The translations under genes were made by a program, and so were the position numbers. 19,601 nucleotides of DNA from Eubacterium sp. (GTDB lineage: Bacteria > Bacillota_A > Clostridia > Lachnospirales > Lachnospiraceae): assembly GCA_023663915.1 (NCBI GenBank), contig JAMPGN010000057.1, positions 1-19,601 on the forward strand. Reading direction: 5' to 3'. The number at the start of each line of letters is the position of its first letter. The first letter of the stretch is position 1. Shown here one piece after another: positions 8,036 to 13,885 of the stretch. A model generated the notes under the pieces. It was not told the origin of the DNA and ran no database searches. It saw nothing but the letters and a program-made list of their open reading frames with translations.

Positions 8036-8068
8036 GCCGGATCGGGTGACTTGCACTCACCCTCCGGC
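8036..8068. repeat. Two-segment inverted repeat (hairpin at the antisense RNA 5' end)
   Basis: GCCGGA (8036-8041) pairs with TCCGGC (8063-8068). GGGTGA (8044-8049) pairs with TCACCC (8057-8062), leaving a two-base bulge and a seven-base loop. Confidence 0.85.
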
Positions 8069-8083
8069 TGCCCTGTTAAGCAT

Positions 8084-8112
8084 ATTATATATAATCCAGC
8101 GGTATTTTGCAA
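8084..8112 (-). promoter_or_regulatory. Strong sigma-A-type promoter for the antisense RNA
   Basis: Reading minus: TTGCAA (8112-8107), exact 17-base spacer, consensus TATAAT (8089-8084). Confidence 0.7.
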
Positions 8113-8227
8113 CAACGAAATTCGCCCATATTTTTATGTCTCATATTTTTATGATACAATTCCAATGCACCAATCCCTTTCTCTTGAATACCCTATAATA
8201 AATGCGTTCATAGGATTGCAACGAATT

Positions 8228-9247
8228 ATGAAAAAAATATTGTGTTTACTCCTTACAACAATGCTTGTCATAGGCTCACTAAGCGGCTGTGGAAAAGAAT
8301 CGGGCACAGATAAAGGCGCTCCGGCAGCTTCCGGCAGTACTTCTGTCACTCTTAACGAAGTCGCACATTCGCTCTTCTATGCACCAATGTATGTGGCGAT
8401 CGAGGAAGGGTATTTCGCCGAGGAAGGCATTGACTTAACGTTAGTCACAGGATTTGGAGCCGATAAAACTATGACGGCTCTGCTGACAGGCGAAGCGGAC
8501 ATTGGCTTCATGGGCAGCGAAAGTACAATCTATACTTATAAGGAAGGCGCTTCCGACTATGCCGTCAACTTCGCACAGTTGACACAGCGCGCCGGCAACT
8601 TCCTAGTTTCCAGGGAATCGATCGACGATTTTAGCTGGGATATGCTGGTCGGCAAAGATGTATTGGGCGGCAGGGCAGGTGGTATGCCGGAGATGGTGTT
8701 TGAGTATATCTTAAAGAAAAACAGCATCGATCCCGCCAACGACCTTTCCATCGACCAGAGCATCGACTTTGGTTCCACCGCGGCTGCTTTTTCCGGCGGG
8801 CAGGCTGACTTTACTGTCGAGTTTGAGCCGCATGCTACCTCCTTAGAGGCCAAAGGCGACGGTTATGTAGTCGCATCTCTCGGCGAAGATTCCGGCTATG
8901 TTCCTTACACCGCTTTTTCCGCTAAGAAAAGTTATCTCGAAAAAAATCCGGAAGTAATACAGTCTTTTACCAATGCACTGCAGAAAGGCATGGATTATGT
9001 ACAGTCCCATTCCGCCGCCGAAATTGCCAAAGTCATCTCGCCCCAGTTTGAGGAGACCGATCTGGATACGATCACTACGATCGTAGAACGTTATGCTTCC
9101 CAGGATACCTGGAAGAAAGATCTCATCTTTGAGGAAGATAGTTTCACTCTCTTACAGAACATTCTGGAGGAGGCAGGGGAACTGGATGAGCGTGTACCAT
9201 ACGCAGATCTGGTAAATACCTCTTTCGCACAGCAGGCTGTACACTGA
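8228..9247 (+). CDS. ABC transporter substrate-binding lipoprotein, NMT1/SsuA/ThiY-like
   Basis: An extracytoplasmic binding protein of 339 residues. Starting at ATG 8228 gives a clean lipoprotein signal peptide (MKKILCLLLTTMLVIGSLSGC, lipobox cysteine C21); an in-frame ATG at 8051 would add 59 residues that spoil it and overlap the hairpin region. After a short Ser/Ala-rich tether, residues 39-90 (EVAHSLFYAPMYVAIEEGYFAEEGIDLTLV, then GADKTMTALLTGEADIGFMG) are the hallmark of the NMT1/THI5-like family, which binds nitrate, sulfonates, taurine or thiamine precursors. The substrate cannot be told. No permease or ATPase gene is adjacent. TATAAT at 8194-8199 may be its -10; the AGGA ribosome site is weak and distant. 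Confidence 0.9.
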   Translation: MKKILCLLLTTMLVIGSLSGCGKESGTDKGAPAASGSTSVTLNEVAHSLFYAPMYVAIEEGYFAEEGIDLTLVTGFGADKTMTALLTGEADIGFMGSESTIYTYKEGASDYAVNFAQLTQRAGNFLVSRESIDDFSWDMLVGKDVLGGRAGGMPEMVFEYILKKNSIDPANDLSIDQSIDFGSTAAAFSGGQADFTVEFEPHATSLEAKGDGYVVASLGEDSGYVPYTAFSAKKSYLEKNPEVIQSFTNALQKGMDYVQSHSAAEIAKVISPQFEETDLDTITTIVERYASQDTWKKDLIFEEDSFTLLQNILEEAGELDERVPYADLVNTSFAQQAVH

Positions 9248-9300
9248 CAGACCACCTTACACCTATTGATCCGAAGATCAGAACATCGGATTCTATGCAC

Positions 9301-9339
9301 AAAAAAGGGACGGTACACCAATCAAATGGGTACCGTCCC
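9301..9339 (-). terminator. Intrinsic terminator between convergent genes
   Basis: GGGACGGTAC (9307-9316) and GTACCGTCCC (9330-9339) form a perfect ten-base-pair stem with a 13-base loop. On the minus strand six T follow (9306-9301), closing the HPt gene. On the plus strand the tail lacks a T-run. A weaker six-base-pair hairpin at 9269-9291 lies closer to the stop of the binding protein. Confidence 0.8.
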
Positions 9340-9355
9340 GTCGTGGTTTGACTTT

Positions 9356-9733
9356 CTATTCACGATTCGCCATCAACTCTTCCAATGCGTCTATCACGTT
9401 CTGATACTGGATCAGAACATCTTCCACACCCTCATCCACCAGATGCAGATTGTTCTCTTTGACTGCAAATTCCTGCCGCTTAGCCGTCTCGGATAAAGAA
9501 TCTGCCCCGATCAATTTCATAGCGTTCTTCAATCCATGCATCTCGATGCAATACCGCTCATAATCTTTTCGTTCATAACACTCCTTGATGAACGGCAGTT
9601 TCTCCCTGCCCTCCTCAAGAGCCGCTTCCAAAACTTCCAGGTAAATCTCCTCGTCCCCGGCGCACATCACAATTCCTTCTTCAACGTCGAATCCCCTATT
9701 CCCTAAATCATTAATTGTCCGAACCGGTTTCAT
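9356..9733 (-). CDS. Stand-alone HPt (histidine phosphotransfer) domain protein
   Basis: 125 residues forming essentially one four-helix HPt domain. The phosphorylation site is H66 in EMHGLKNAMKLIGA, matching the H-x-L-K-x-(A/S) pattern of HPt proteins. Upstream helices (DEEIYLEVLEAALEEGREKL) and downstream helices (LSETAKRQEFAVKENN, VEDVLIQYQNVIDALEELM) fit the bundle. HPt proteins relay phosphate between a hybrid kinase's receiver and another response regulator. No kinase or receiver is encoded in this window, so the partner must be elsewhere. GGAG precedes the ATG. The DUF1836 gene lies 50 bases upstream on the same strand and may be co-transcribed. Confidence 0.88.
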   Translation of the reverse strand: MKPVRTINDLGNRGFDVEEGIVMCAGDEEIYLEVLEAALEEGREKLPFIKECYERKDYERYCIEMHGLKNAMKLIGADSLSETAKRQEFAVKENNLHLVDEGVEDVLIQYQNVIDALEELMANRE

Positions 9734-9783
9734 TTTAAATCTCCATTTTTATAGAATAAACAAACTATGGTCATGATACTGCA

Positions 9784-10437
9784 TCAACTATCGGTCTGGC
9801 TGCCGTCGTCTTGTTTTTTTCGATTTTTGCGATCGGGCTTTACGTCCTTGTCTCCAAGACCGTCAATCATTTTCTCGATCAACAGTTTTTTCACATAGAC
9901 ATCAAAGCTGAGCATACAGATAAAGGAAAACATCTGCAGGAAATCCTTGCTGTCCTCAGGCGCATTGCCAAAAGTGGATTCCGCGATTTTGAATTTCTCA
10001 ATGACATCCTCTTTCAAAACGTCTGTCTGCTTTCTTTCCAGTCCGAATACCTCCTCATATACATCTGCCAGATTAAATTCATCGGATGTATGAAAAAATT
10101 TCTCTGTAATCGGCCGTAACAGGGCCTGTATGTCGCTAATCGACAAAATACCCTTATAATAGTATATAAAAATCAACAGAAGCACATGTTCTTTGGAATA
10201 TTTCTTCTTAACCGGCGGCGGAAGCAGATCATTCTTTGTATAGTTGTTTATCATCGTCTTTGTCAGTATTTTATCCTGCTCAGGGTCGCGGGTGGAATTT
10301 TTCAAATGAGACTCCATAAATGTCGTGACCTGATCCATATACAGATCAATATCCGGTATGTCCTCCGACTTAATATACTCAATTCTGCCTAAGCTGTCCA
10401 ATATGCTGCCTAACAGATCCTCCGTGTTGATTGTCAT
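9784..10437 (-). CDS. DUF1836 family protein, possible HTH regulator
   Basis: A 217-residue cytoplasmic protein of the DUF1836 family. TKTMINNYTKNDLLPPPVKKKYSKEHVLLLIFIYYYKGILSI, near residues 58-100, is the recognisable core. The 'MINNY-K-LLPPP..KKYS..H' pattern resembles the DNA-binding winged helix of MerR-like regulators ('NY...GLL.P.....YS..H'), so a DNA-binding role is plausible but unproven. The last 25 residues are charged and probably disordered. I prefer ATG 10437 (MTINTEDLL) because GGAAGGG sits eight bases before it; the ATG at 10458 adds seven residues and has no ribosome site. It has its own promoter at 10494-10522. Confidence 0.85.
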   Translation of the reverse strand: MTINTEDLLGSILDSLGRIEYIKSEDIPDIDLYMDQVTTFMESHLKNSTRDPEQDKILTKTMINNYTKNDLLPPPVKKKYSKEHVLLLIFIYYYKGILSISDIQALLRPITEKFFHTSDEFNLADVYEEVFGLERKQTDVLKEDVIEKFKIAESTFGNAPEDSKDFLQMFSFICMLSFDVYVKKLLIEKMIDGLGDKDVKPDRKNRKKQDDGSQTDS

Positions 10438-10493
10438 CTTCTGCGCCCTTCCGATCATAAAGTCTGTTTAATATATCTGCATATACACACTTT

Positions 10494-10522
10494 ATTATAT
10501 AGTTTTTATTACTACATGACAA
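10494..10522 (-). promoter_or_regulatory. Promoter for the DUF1836 gene
   Basis: Reading minus: TTGTCA (10522-10517), 17-base spacer, TATAAT (10499-10494), about 50 bases upstream of the ATG chosen for the DUF1836 gene. Confidence 0.7.
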
Positions 10523-10602
10523 GTGTTTTATAGATGAAATAATTCCCGAAGTAACCGTCAAATTTTCTTAATTTATATAAGAATACCTCTGCCTCCGCAC
10601 CA

Positions 10603-10631
10603 TTTACAAACCATATTGTTTGTGCTATATT
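10603..10631 (+). promoter_or_regulatory. Promoter for yerC
   Basis: TTTACA (10603-10608), 17-base spacer, TATATT (10626-10631). The predicted start near 10638 leaves a leader of about 70 bases before ATG 10710. The 272-base divergent gap holds this and the DUF1836 promoter and nothing else I recognise. Confidence 0.6.
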
Positions 10632-10709
10632 CATACATAACGACAGTAAAGTTTTAACGCGTGAAAGCACACTTTCTAAAGTTATCTGTCAAATAGGAGG
10701 AATGCCCAA

Positions 10710-11003
10710 ATGAACAAAAAACTAAAAACCGATGCCGTTGACAGGCTGCTCGATGCAGTATTATGTCTGAAAAACAGGGATGAATGCTACCGTTTCTTTG
10801 AGGATCTGTGCACGGTCAACGAATTACTCTCCCTATCCCAGCGTTTTGAGGTGGCGTCCATGCTCAAAAACGGCAATACCTACCTAGAGATCGCCGATAA
10901 GACAGGAGCCTCCACTGCTACGATCAGCCGTGTCAACCGTTCTCTAAACTACGGAAATGACGGTTACGAAATGATACTTGACCGCCTTAACCATCAATGT
11001 TGA
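10710..11003 (+). CDS. yerC: YerC/YecD-like TrpR-family DNA-binding protein
   Basis: A 97-residue, all-helical protein of the TrpR/YerC-YecD family. SLSQRFEVASMLKNGNTYLEIADKTGASTATISRVNRSLNYGNDGY (about 42-87) contains the TrpR-type helix-turn-helix: 'L..R.EVA..L..G.TY.EIA..TGASTATISRVNRSL..G..GY' is the family signature. It probably binds DNA as a dimer; the effector and targets are not known for most YerC proteins, and no trp genes are nearby. A perfect AGGAGG (10695-10700) sits nine bases before ATG. Its 3' end overlaps the convergent LytM-like gene by 17 bases. Confidence 0.93.
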   Translation: MNKKLKTDAVDRLLDAVLCLKNRDECYRFFEDLCTVNELLSLSQRFEVASMLKNGNTYLEIADKTGASTATISRVNRSLNYGNDGYEMILDRLNHQC

Positions 11004-11709
11004 TCAGTTCCATGGGGTCGATATATTTCTCGTCATACATAATCTGGTATCCCAATGCGGTATTCTCTTCCCCGATCACATACAAAATCGCCCCTCTGAC
11101 CACTTCATCGCCTTCTCTGATCATAGGATCGCCATCATTACGATAAATACTTTGATATCCGTTACCGTGATCAATCTTGATGCAATGAAGGTATCCGCTG
11201 TCCGTCGTAATCGATATTACTGTGCCATCCGCCGATGCGATAATACTGCTGCCTTCACTGCCATTCAGCTTAACCATAGGGTTCTCACCAGCCACTTCCT
11301 CCAGAGAAGCGGACGAGGACATCGGGAAACCAACAGGCATATGAGCCTGCGCCCTCTCCTGCTCCATTGCCTCCTCTTCCTCAACCTTCTGATTGATCGT
11401 ATCGCTGAGTATAGTAACCTTGTCAGACAATTCTTCCCGAAGAGAAACCAGATCCGCATTTTCCTCAGTCAGCTGCGTGATCTCTTCCCTCTGTCCGGCA
11501 TTCTCCGCTTCCAGAAGCTCAATCTGCTCTTTCTCCCTGTGGCAAATGACCGCCAGCGTTATGATAACTGCCAGACCGATCACCGCCACAGCTTCTACGA
11601 TCCTAGGATCGATACTCATCTGTCGGATACTGCCTTCCTTAGAATCAGCAAAAAGCATCAATGTATAATTAAATTTTTTCTTTCTCTTGCCGTCTTCTGT
11701 TTCGCTCAA
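10987..11709 (-). CDS. Membrane-anchored degenerate LytM/M23-type protein (TTG start)
   Basis: A 240-residue bitopic protein. Residues 1-37 are basic and cytoplasmic, about 38-56 (EAVAVIGLAVIITLAVIC) one span, 57-115 a coiled coil (EKEQIELLEAENAGQREEI...), then a linker. About 150-235 is a LytM/M23-like beta domain: IIASADGTVISI, IKIDHGNGYQSIYRNDGDPM and VVRGAILYVIGEE. The zinc ligands are missing: the HLH site reads YQIMY and the 'YxH' histidine is lost, so it is probably an inactive scaffold like SpoIIQ- or EnvC-type domains. I chose TTG 11709 because GGAGGTGA (11722-11715) lies just upstream; the in-frame ATG at 11727 lies before that site and would place it inside the coding sequence. It has its own promoter. 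Confidence 0.85.
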   Translation of the reverse strand: MSETEDGKRKKKFNYTLMLFADSKEGSIRQMSIDPRIVEAVAVIGLAVIITLAVICHREKEQIELLEAENAGQREEITQLTEENADLVSLREELSDKVTILSDTINQKVEEEEAMEQERAQAHMPVGFPMSSSASLEEVAGENPMVKLNGSEGSSIIASADGTVISITTDSGYLHCIKIDHGNGYQSIYRNDGDPMIREGDEVVRGAILYVIGEENTALGYQIMYDEKYIDPMELINIDG

Positions 11710-11714
11710 TAAAA

Positions 11715-11722
11715 TCACCTCC
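11715..11722 (-). promoter_or_regulatory. Ribosome binding site that fixes the TTG start
   Basis: GGAGGTGA on the minus strand, five bases before TTG 11709-11707. It would lie inside the coding sequence if ATG 11727 were used. Confidence 0.75.
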
Positions 11723-11738
11723 AGCATATATTAGGAAC

Positions 11739-11768
11739 ATTGTACCATAAACAATATAGAAAAGACAA
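11739..11768 (-). promoter_or_regulatory. Promoter for the LytM-like gene
   Basis: Reading minus: TTGTCT (11768-11763), 18-base spacer, TACAAT (11744-11739), about 30 bases before the TTG start. Confidence 0.6.
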
Positions 11769-11816
11769 CTTTTGTTACGAATATTGGTTTCTTCTATACA
11801 CGAAAAAAAACAATGC

Positions 11817-11845
11817 TTTACATTTAGAAGGATATGTGTTATCCT
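11817..11845 (+). promoter_or_regulatory. Cold-shock gene promoter with inverted repeat over the -10
   Basis: TTTACA (11817-11822), 17-base spacer, TATCCT (11840-11845). AGGATA (11829-11834) and TATCCT (11840-11845) form a six-base inverted repeat spaced by five bases, so the -10 element is one arm. This could be an operator or an RNA hairpin near the start. A TTGACA at 11853-11858 has no matching -10. Confidence 0.45.
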
Positions 11846-11894
11846 ATCAATGTTGACAAAACTAATCGATATTTCATTTTTGGAGGTAACTGCG

Positions 11895-12095
11895 ATGAAC
11901 AAAGGTACAGTGAAATGGTTTAATAACCAAAAGGGTTACGGTTTCATCTCTGATGAGCAGGGTAACGACGTGTTCGTTCATTACTCAGGACTTAACATGG
12001 AAGGCTTCAAGTCTCTCGAAGAGGGCGCTGCTGTTGAGTATGATGTAGTGAACGGCGAAAAGGGTCCTCAGGCCGTAAACGTAACAAAGTTATAA
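11895..12095 (+). CDS. Cold-shock protein (CspA family)
   Basis: A 66-residue single OB-fold RNA chaperone that binds single-stranded RNA/DNA in the cytoplasm. [31 protein letters not shown] contains RNP1 (KGYGFI) and RNP2 (VFVHY). The length matches the family exactly. ATG 11895 is chosen over an in-frame upstream ATG at 11772 because GGAGG (11882-11886) precedes it and because the family starts here. There is about 43 bases of leader after the predicted start of transcription, shorter than the long thermosensor leaders of E. coli cspA. Which paralogue it is cannot be told. Confidence 0.97.
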   Translation: MNKGTVKWFNNQKGYGFISDEQGNDVFVHYSGLNMEGFKSLEEGAAVEYDVVNGEKGPQAVNVTKL

Positions 12096-12201
12096 GATAA
12101 TCGTACTTATAACACATCATAATCGGTATTACGATGTTTCGTTCTTAATATAAATGTTACATTTTATTTAGAATCTGCAATATTGTTATAACGGATTAGA
12201 G

Positions 12202-12238
12202 AAAACCTGTCATATCCTATAAATGGCAGGTTTTTTTT
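12202..12238 (+). terminator. Intrinsic terminator downstream of the cold-shock gene
   Basis: AAAACCTGTCAT (12202-12213) pairs with ATGGCAGGTTTT (12223-12234) with one G-U pair and a nine-base loop, followed by eight T in total. It is partly bidirectional, so it may also end hisA transcripts. It lies about 107 bases past the csp stop codon; the intervening 106 bases show no gene. Confidence 0.85.
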
Positions 12239-12269
12239 ATGTTTAGGGCATACGGTAATATTAACTGCC

Positions 12270-13046
12270 TCACAGCCTGCACTCCCGCAGTACTTCCTCA
12301 AATTTCATTTTGCCGCCGAATAAATCCAGCGCACTGCCGACCGTCACGTGCACCTTATCTTTTCCAAGCTTTTTTAAAAGACGAAGATCCTCCAAATTGT
12401 GTACGCCGCCTGCATATGTAACCGGAATTTTGCCCCATCCGCCGAGAAGTTTCACCACGTCCTCTTCAATGCCGCCCGCCTTACCTTCCACATCCACTGC
12501 ATGCACGAGAAATTCATCGCAATACAAAGCCAATTCATCAAGCGTCTGCTCATTCAGTTCCACTTCGGTATATTTCTGCCATCTATCGGTAACAATAAGA
12601 TAGCGTCCATCTCTTCTACCGGCGCTTAAATCCAAAACTAAGTTCCGCCTGCCCACTTTGCGCACCAATTCATCTAATCGATCATACTGTATCTGACCGT
12701 CTTTAAAAACATAGGATGTCACAATCACATGGCTTGCTCCGGCAGCCAGATATTCTCCGGCATTCTCCGGCGTAATGCCGCCGCCAACCTGCAATCCGCC
12801 CGGATATGCCTTAAGCGCCGCGATGGCCTGAGCTTTCGTTTCCTTATAATATGGCGAAGTAACTGGATTTAATAATATGATATGCCCGTTTTTGATTTTA
12901 TATTTCCGGTATAAATTGGCATAAAATACCGCATCCTGTTTTGACACATAGTTTTCCACCGCCTCATCCCCATGGTCACGCAGACTGCCACCCACAATCT
13001 GTTTGACGCTGCCATTATGTATGTCGATACATGGTCGAAACTCCAT
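12270..13046 (-). CDS. hisA: HisA, ProFAR isomerase, eukaryotic (His6) type
   Basis: The fourth histidine-biosynthesis enzyme, 1-(5-phosphoribosyl)-5-[(5-phosphoribosylamino)methylideneamino]imidazole-4-carboxamide isomerase, a cytoplasmic TIM barrel. 258 residues. FRPCIDIHNGSVKQIVGGS at the start has the catalytic Asp (D8). LQVGGGITPENAGEYLAAGASHVIVTSYVF is the phosphate-binding half-barrel. LVHAVDVEGKAGGIEEDVVKLL and VTYAGGVHNLEDL supply the second Asp and phosphate site. 'FRPCID.H.G.VKQIVGG' and the longer barrel are features of the eukaryotic-type HisA subfamily rather than the usual bacterial 240-residue form. GGGAGG lies before ATG. It stands alone, without other his genes. Confidence 0.9.
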   Translation of the reverse strand: MEFRPCIDIHNGSVKQIVGGSLRDHGDEAVENYVSKQDAVFYANLYRKYKIKNGHIILLNPVTSPYYKETKAQAIAALKAYPGGLQVGGGITPENAGEYLAAGASHVIVTSYVFKDGQIQYDRLDELVRKVGRRNLVLDLSAGRRDGRYLIVTDRWQKYTEVELNEQTLDELALYCDEFLVHAVDVEGKAGGIEEDVVKLLGGWGKIPVTYAGGVHNLEDLRLLKKLGKDKVHVTVGSALDLFGGKMKFEEVLRECRL

Positions 13047-13151
13047 TTTGAACCTCCCACTGTATGATTGCCCTGCACTCCTGATTTCACGAAGTGTATC
13101 CCGTAATGAAACTTATTCGATTTTTAACAAAAAATTGGTTATCTTTCGAGC

Positions 13152-13165
13152 GCACGCCGGCGTGC
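13152..13165. repeat. 14-bp GC-rich perfect palindrome in the hisA/lipoprotein gap
   Basis: GCACGCCGGCGTGC is its own reverse complement, in otherwise AT-rich sequence between two divergent genes. On the plus strand ATATTTTATTTTC follows. It may be a protein-binding site. The rest of the gap 13047-13292 shows no gene. Confidence 0.7.
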
Positions 13166-13292
13166 ATATTTTATTTTCTAACTGACATAATAACATAGGA
13201 GCAGGTGTTTTGATAGAAAAACATTCTGCTATCGGAAATTTGTATGATAAAATCATAGATTTCCTAATTGAAGAGTAAAAAAGGAGGCAATT

Positions 13293-13820
13293 ATGAAAAA
13301 GATAAGAGCACGGTTACTTGTTTCTCTCATGGTACTGTCTATGGCCGTACTGACTGCATGTGGCGGAAACAACAACGCCGCTGGAAACGGTAATGGCAAT
13401 AACACTTCCGCCGATTCCGGCGCAGCAGCCGCAGGTGGTAATGATTCCGGTACAAATGCAGGAACGGCAGGCGGCGGCACAGGCACGGCACAGGATATCA
13501 CGGACAACAACACTGCCGACGGCACAGGAAATGGCACGGCAAATGCCACAGATAACACCACCGGCAGCGGCAACAACGATAACGTCAATGACGTGACTGC
13601 CGGAGACAATGACAACAATGGTTCCGTATTGGATGATGTCGGTGATGCAATAGGTGATGTCGGCAACGCGGCTTCTGATGTGATCGATGATGCTGCCGAC
13701 GGTGTCGAGAATCTGGTCGATGATGCAACAGATTCGAAAACGGGAAACAACACAAGTTCCAACAATAACAATAACGTGGGTTCCAATATGTCAACCCGCA
13801 GATCAGCCGGAAGCAGATAG
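13293..13820 (+). CDS. Low-complexity Asn/Gly/Ala/Asp-rich lipoprotein
   Basis: A 175-residue predicted lipoprotein. MKKIRARLLVSLMVLSMAVLTAC is a signal peptide with lipobox LTAC (C23). The mature part, GGNNNAAGNGNGNN onward, is almost entirely Asn, Gly, Ala, Asp, Thr and Ser. Residues about 108-150 (VLDDVGDAIGDVGNAASDVIDDAADGVENLVDDA) make an acidic amphipathic helix with repeated xxDDxxDxx spacing. The last residues are STRRSAGSR, basic. There is no recognisable domain; it is probably a surface spacer or wall-associated lipoprotein. AGGAGG lies a proper distance before ATG. The opposite-strand reading of similar length is a shadow. Composition makes homology calls unreliable. Confidence 0.8.
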   Translation: MKKIRARLLVSLMVLSMAVLTACGGNNNAAGNGNGNNTSADSGAAAAGGNDSGTNAGTAGGGTGTAQDITDNNTADGTGNGTANATDNTTGSGNNDNVNDVTAGDNDNNGSVLDDVGDAIGDVGNAASDVIDDAADGVENLVDDATDSKTGNNTSSNNNNNVGSNMSTRRSAGSR

Positions 13821-13837
13821 TATTCCGACTAGAATAA

Positions 13838-13873
13838 AAAATCCGTCCCTCTCAAACCATAGGGACGGATTTT
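13838..13873. terminator. Bidirectional terminator between the lipoprotein gene and fbp
   Basis: AAAATCCGTCCCT-type left arm (13838-13850) and its complement (13861-13873) form a 13-base-pair stem, with AT ends giving a T-run on both strands. It serves the convergent lipoprotein gene and fbp. Confidence 0.85.
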
Positions 13874-13885
13874 GTCTGTGAATTG

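Larger units (their letters stand above)
7967..8077 (-). ncRNA. Antisense RNA, type I antitoxin-like (RatA-like layout)
   Basis: A self-contained small-RNA gene on the minus strand. The promoter is TTGCAA-17-TATAAT (8112-8084), giving a start near 8077. The transcript first folds into a strong stem in two segments: 8063-8068 with 8036-8041, and 8057-8062 with 8044-8049. It ends in a perfect 16-base-pair hairpin (8022-8007 with 7986-7971) followed by TTTTC, a convincing intrinsic terminator. The RNA of about 110 bases is complementary to the end of the toxin-like reading frame and its 3' flank, as in txpA/ratA-type pairs. Known: such RNAs block or destabilise toxin mRNA. Inferred: here it outlived its toxin, or acts on a copy elsewhere. 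Confidence 0.6.

Noticed and set aside
7811..8112. Mobile-element insertion at the tRNA-Gly 3' end
   Set aside because: No integrase, no direct repeat of the tRNA end and no element boundaries visible; only the toxin remnant hints at past rearrangement.
8051..8227. N-terminal extension of the substrate-binding protein
   Set aside because: It overlaps the antisense RNA 5' hairpin, lacks a ribosome site and would bury the lipoprotein signal peptide.
10978..11712. 244-residue plus-strand frame opposite the LytM-like gene
   Set aside because: No ribosome site, unusual Arg/His/Ile-rich composition and exact antisense to a well-supported gene.
11853..11858. TTGACA upstream of the cold-shock gene as its -35
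   Set aside because: No -10 at 16-18 bases, and transcription would start at or after the ribosome site.
13253..13786. 177-residue minus-strand frame rich in Pro, Leu and Ser
   Set aside because: Mirror reading of the low-complexity lipoprotein, which has a signal peptide, lipobox and AGGAGG.
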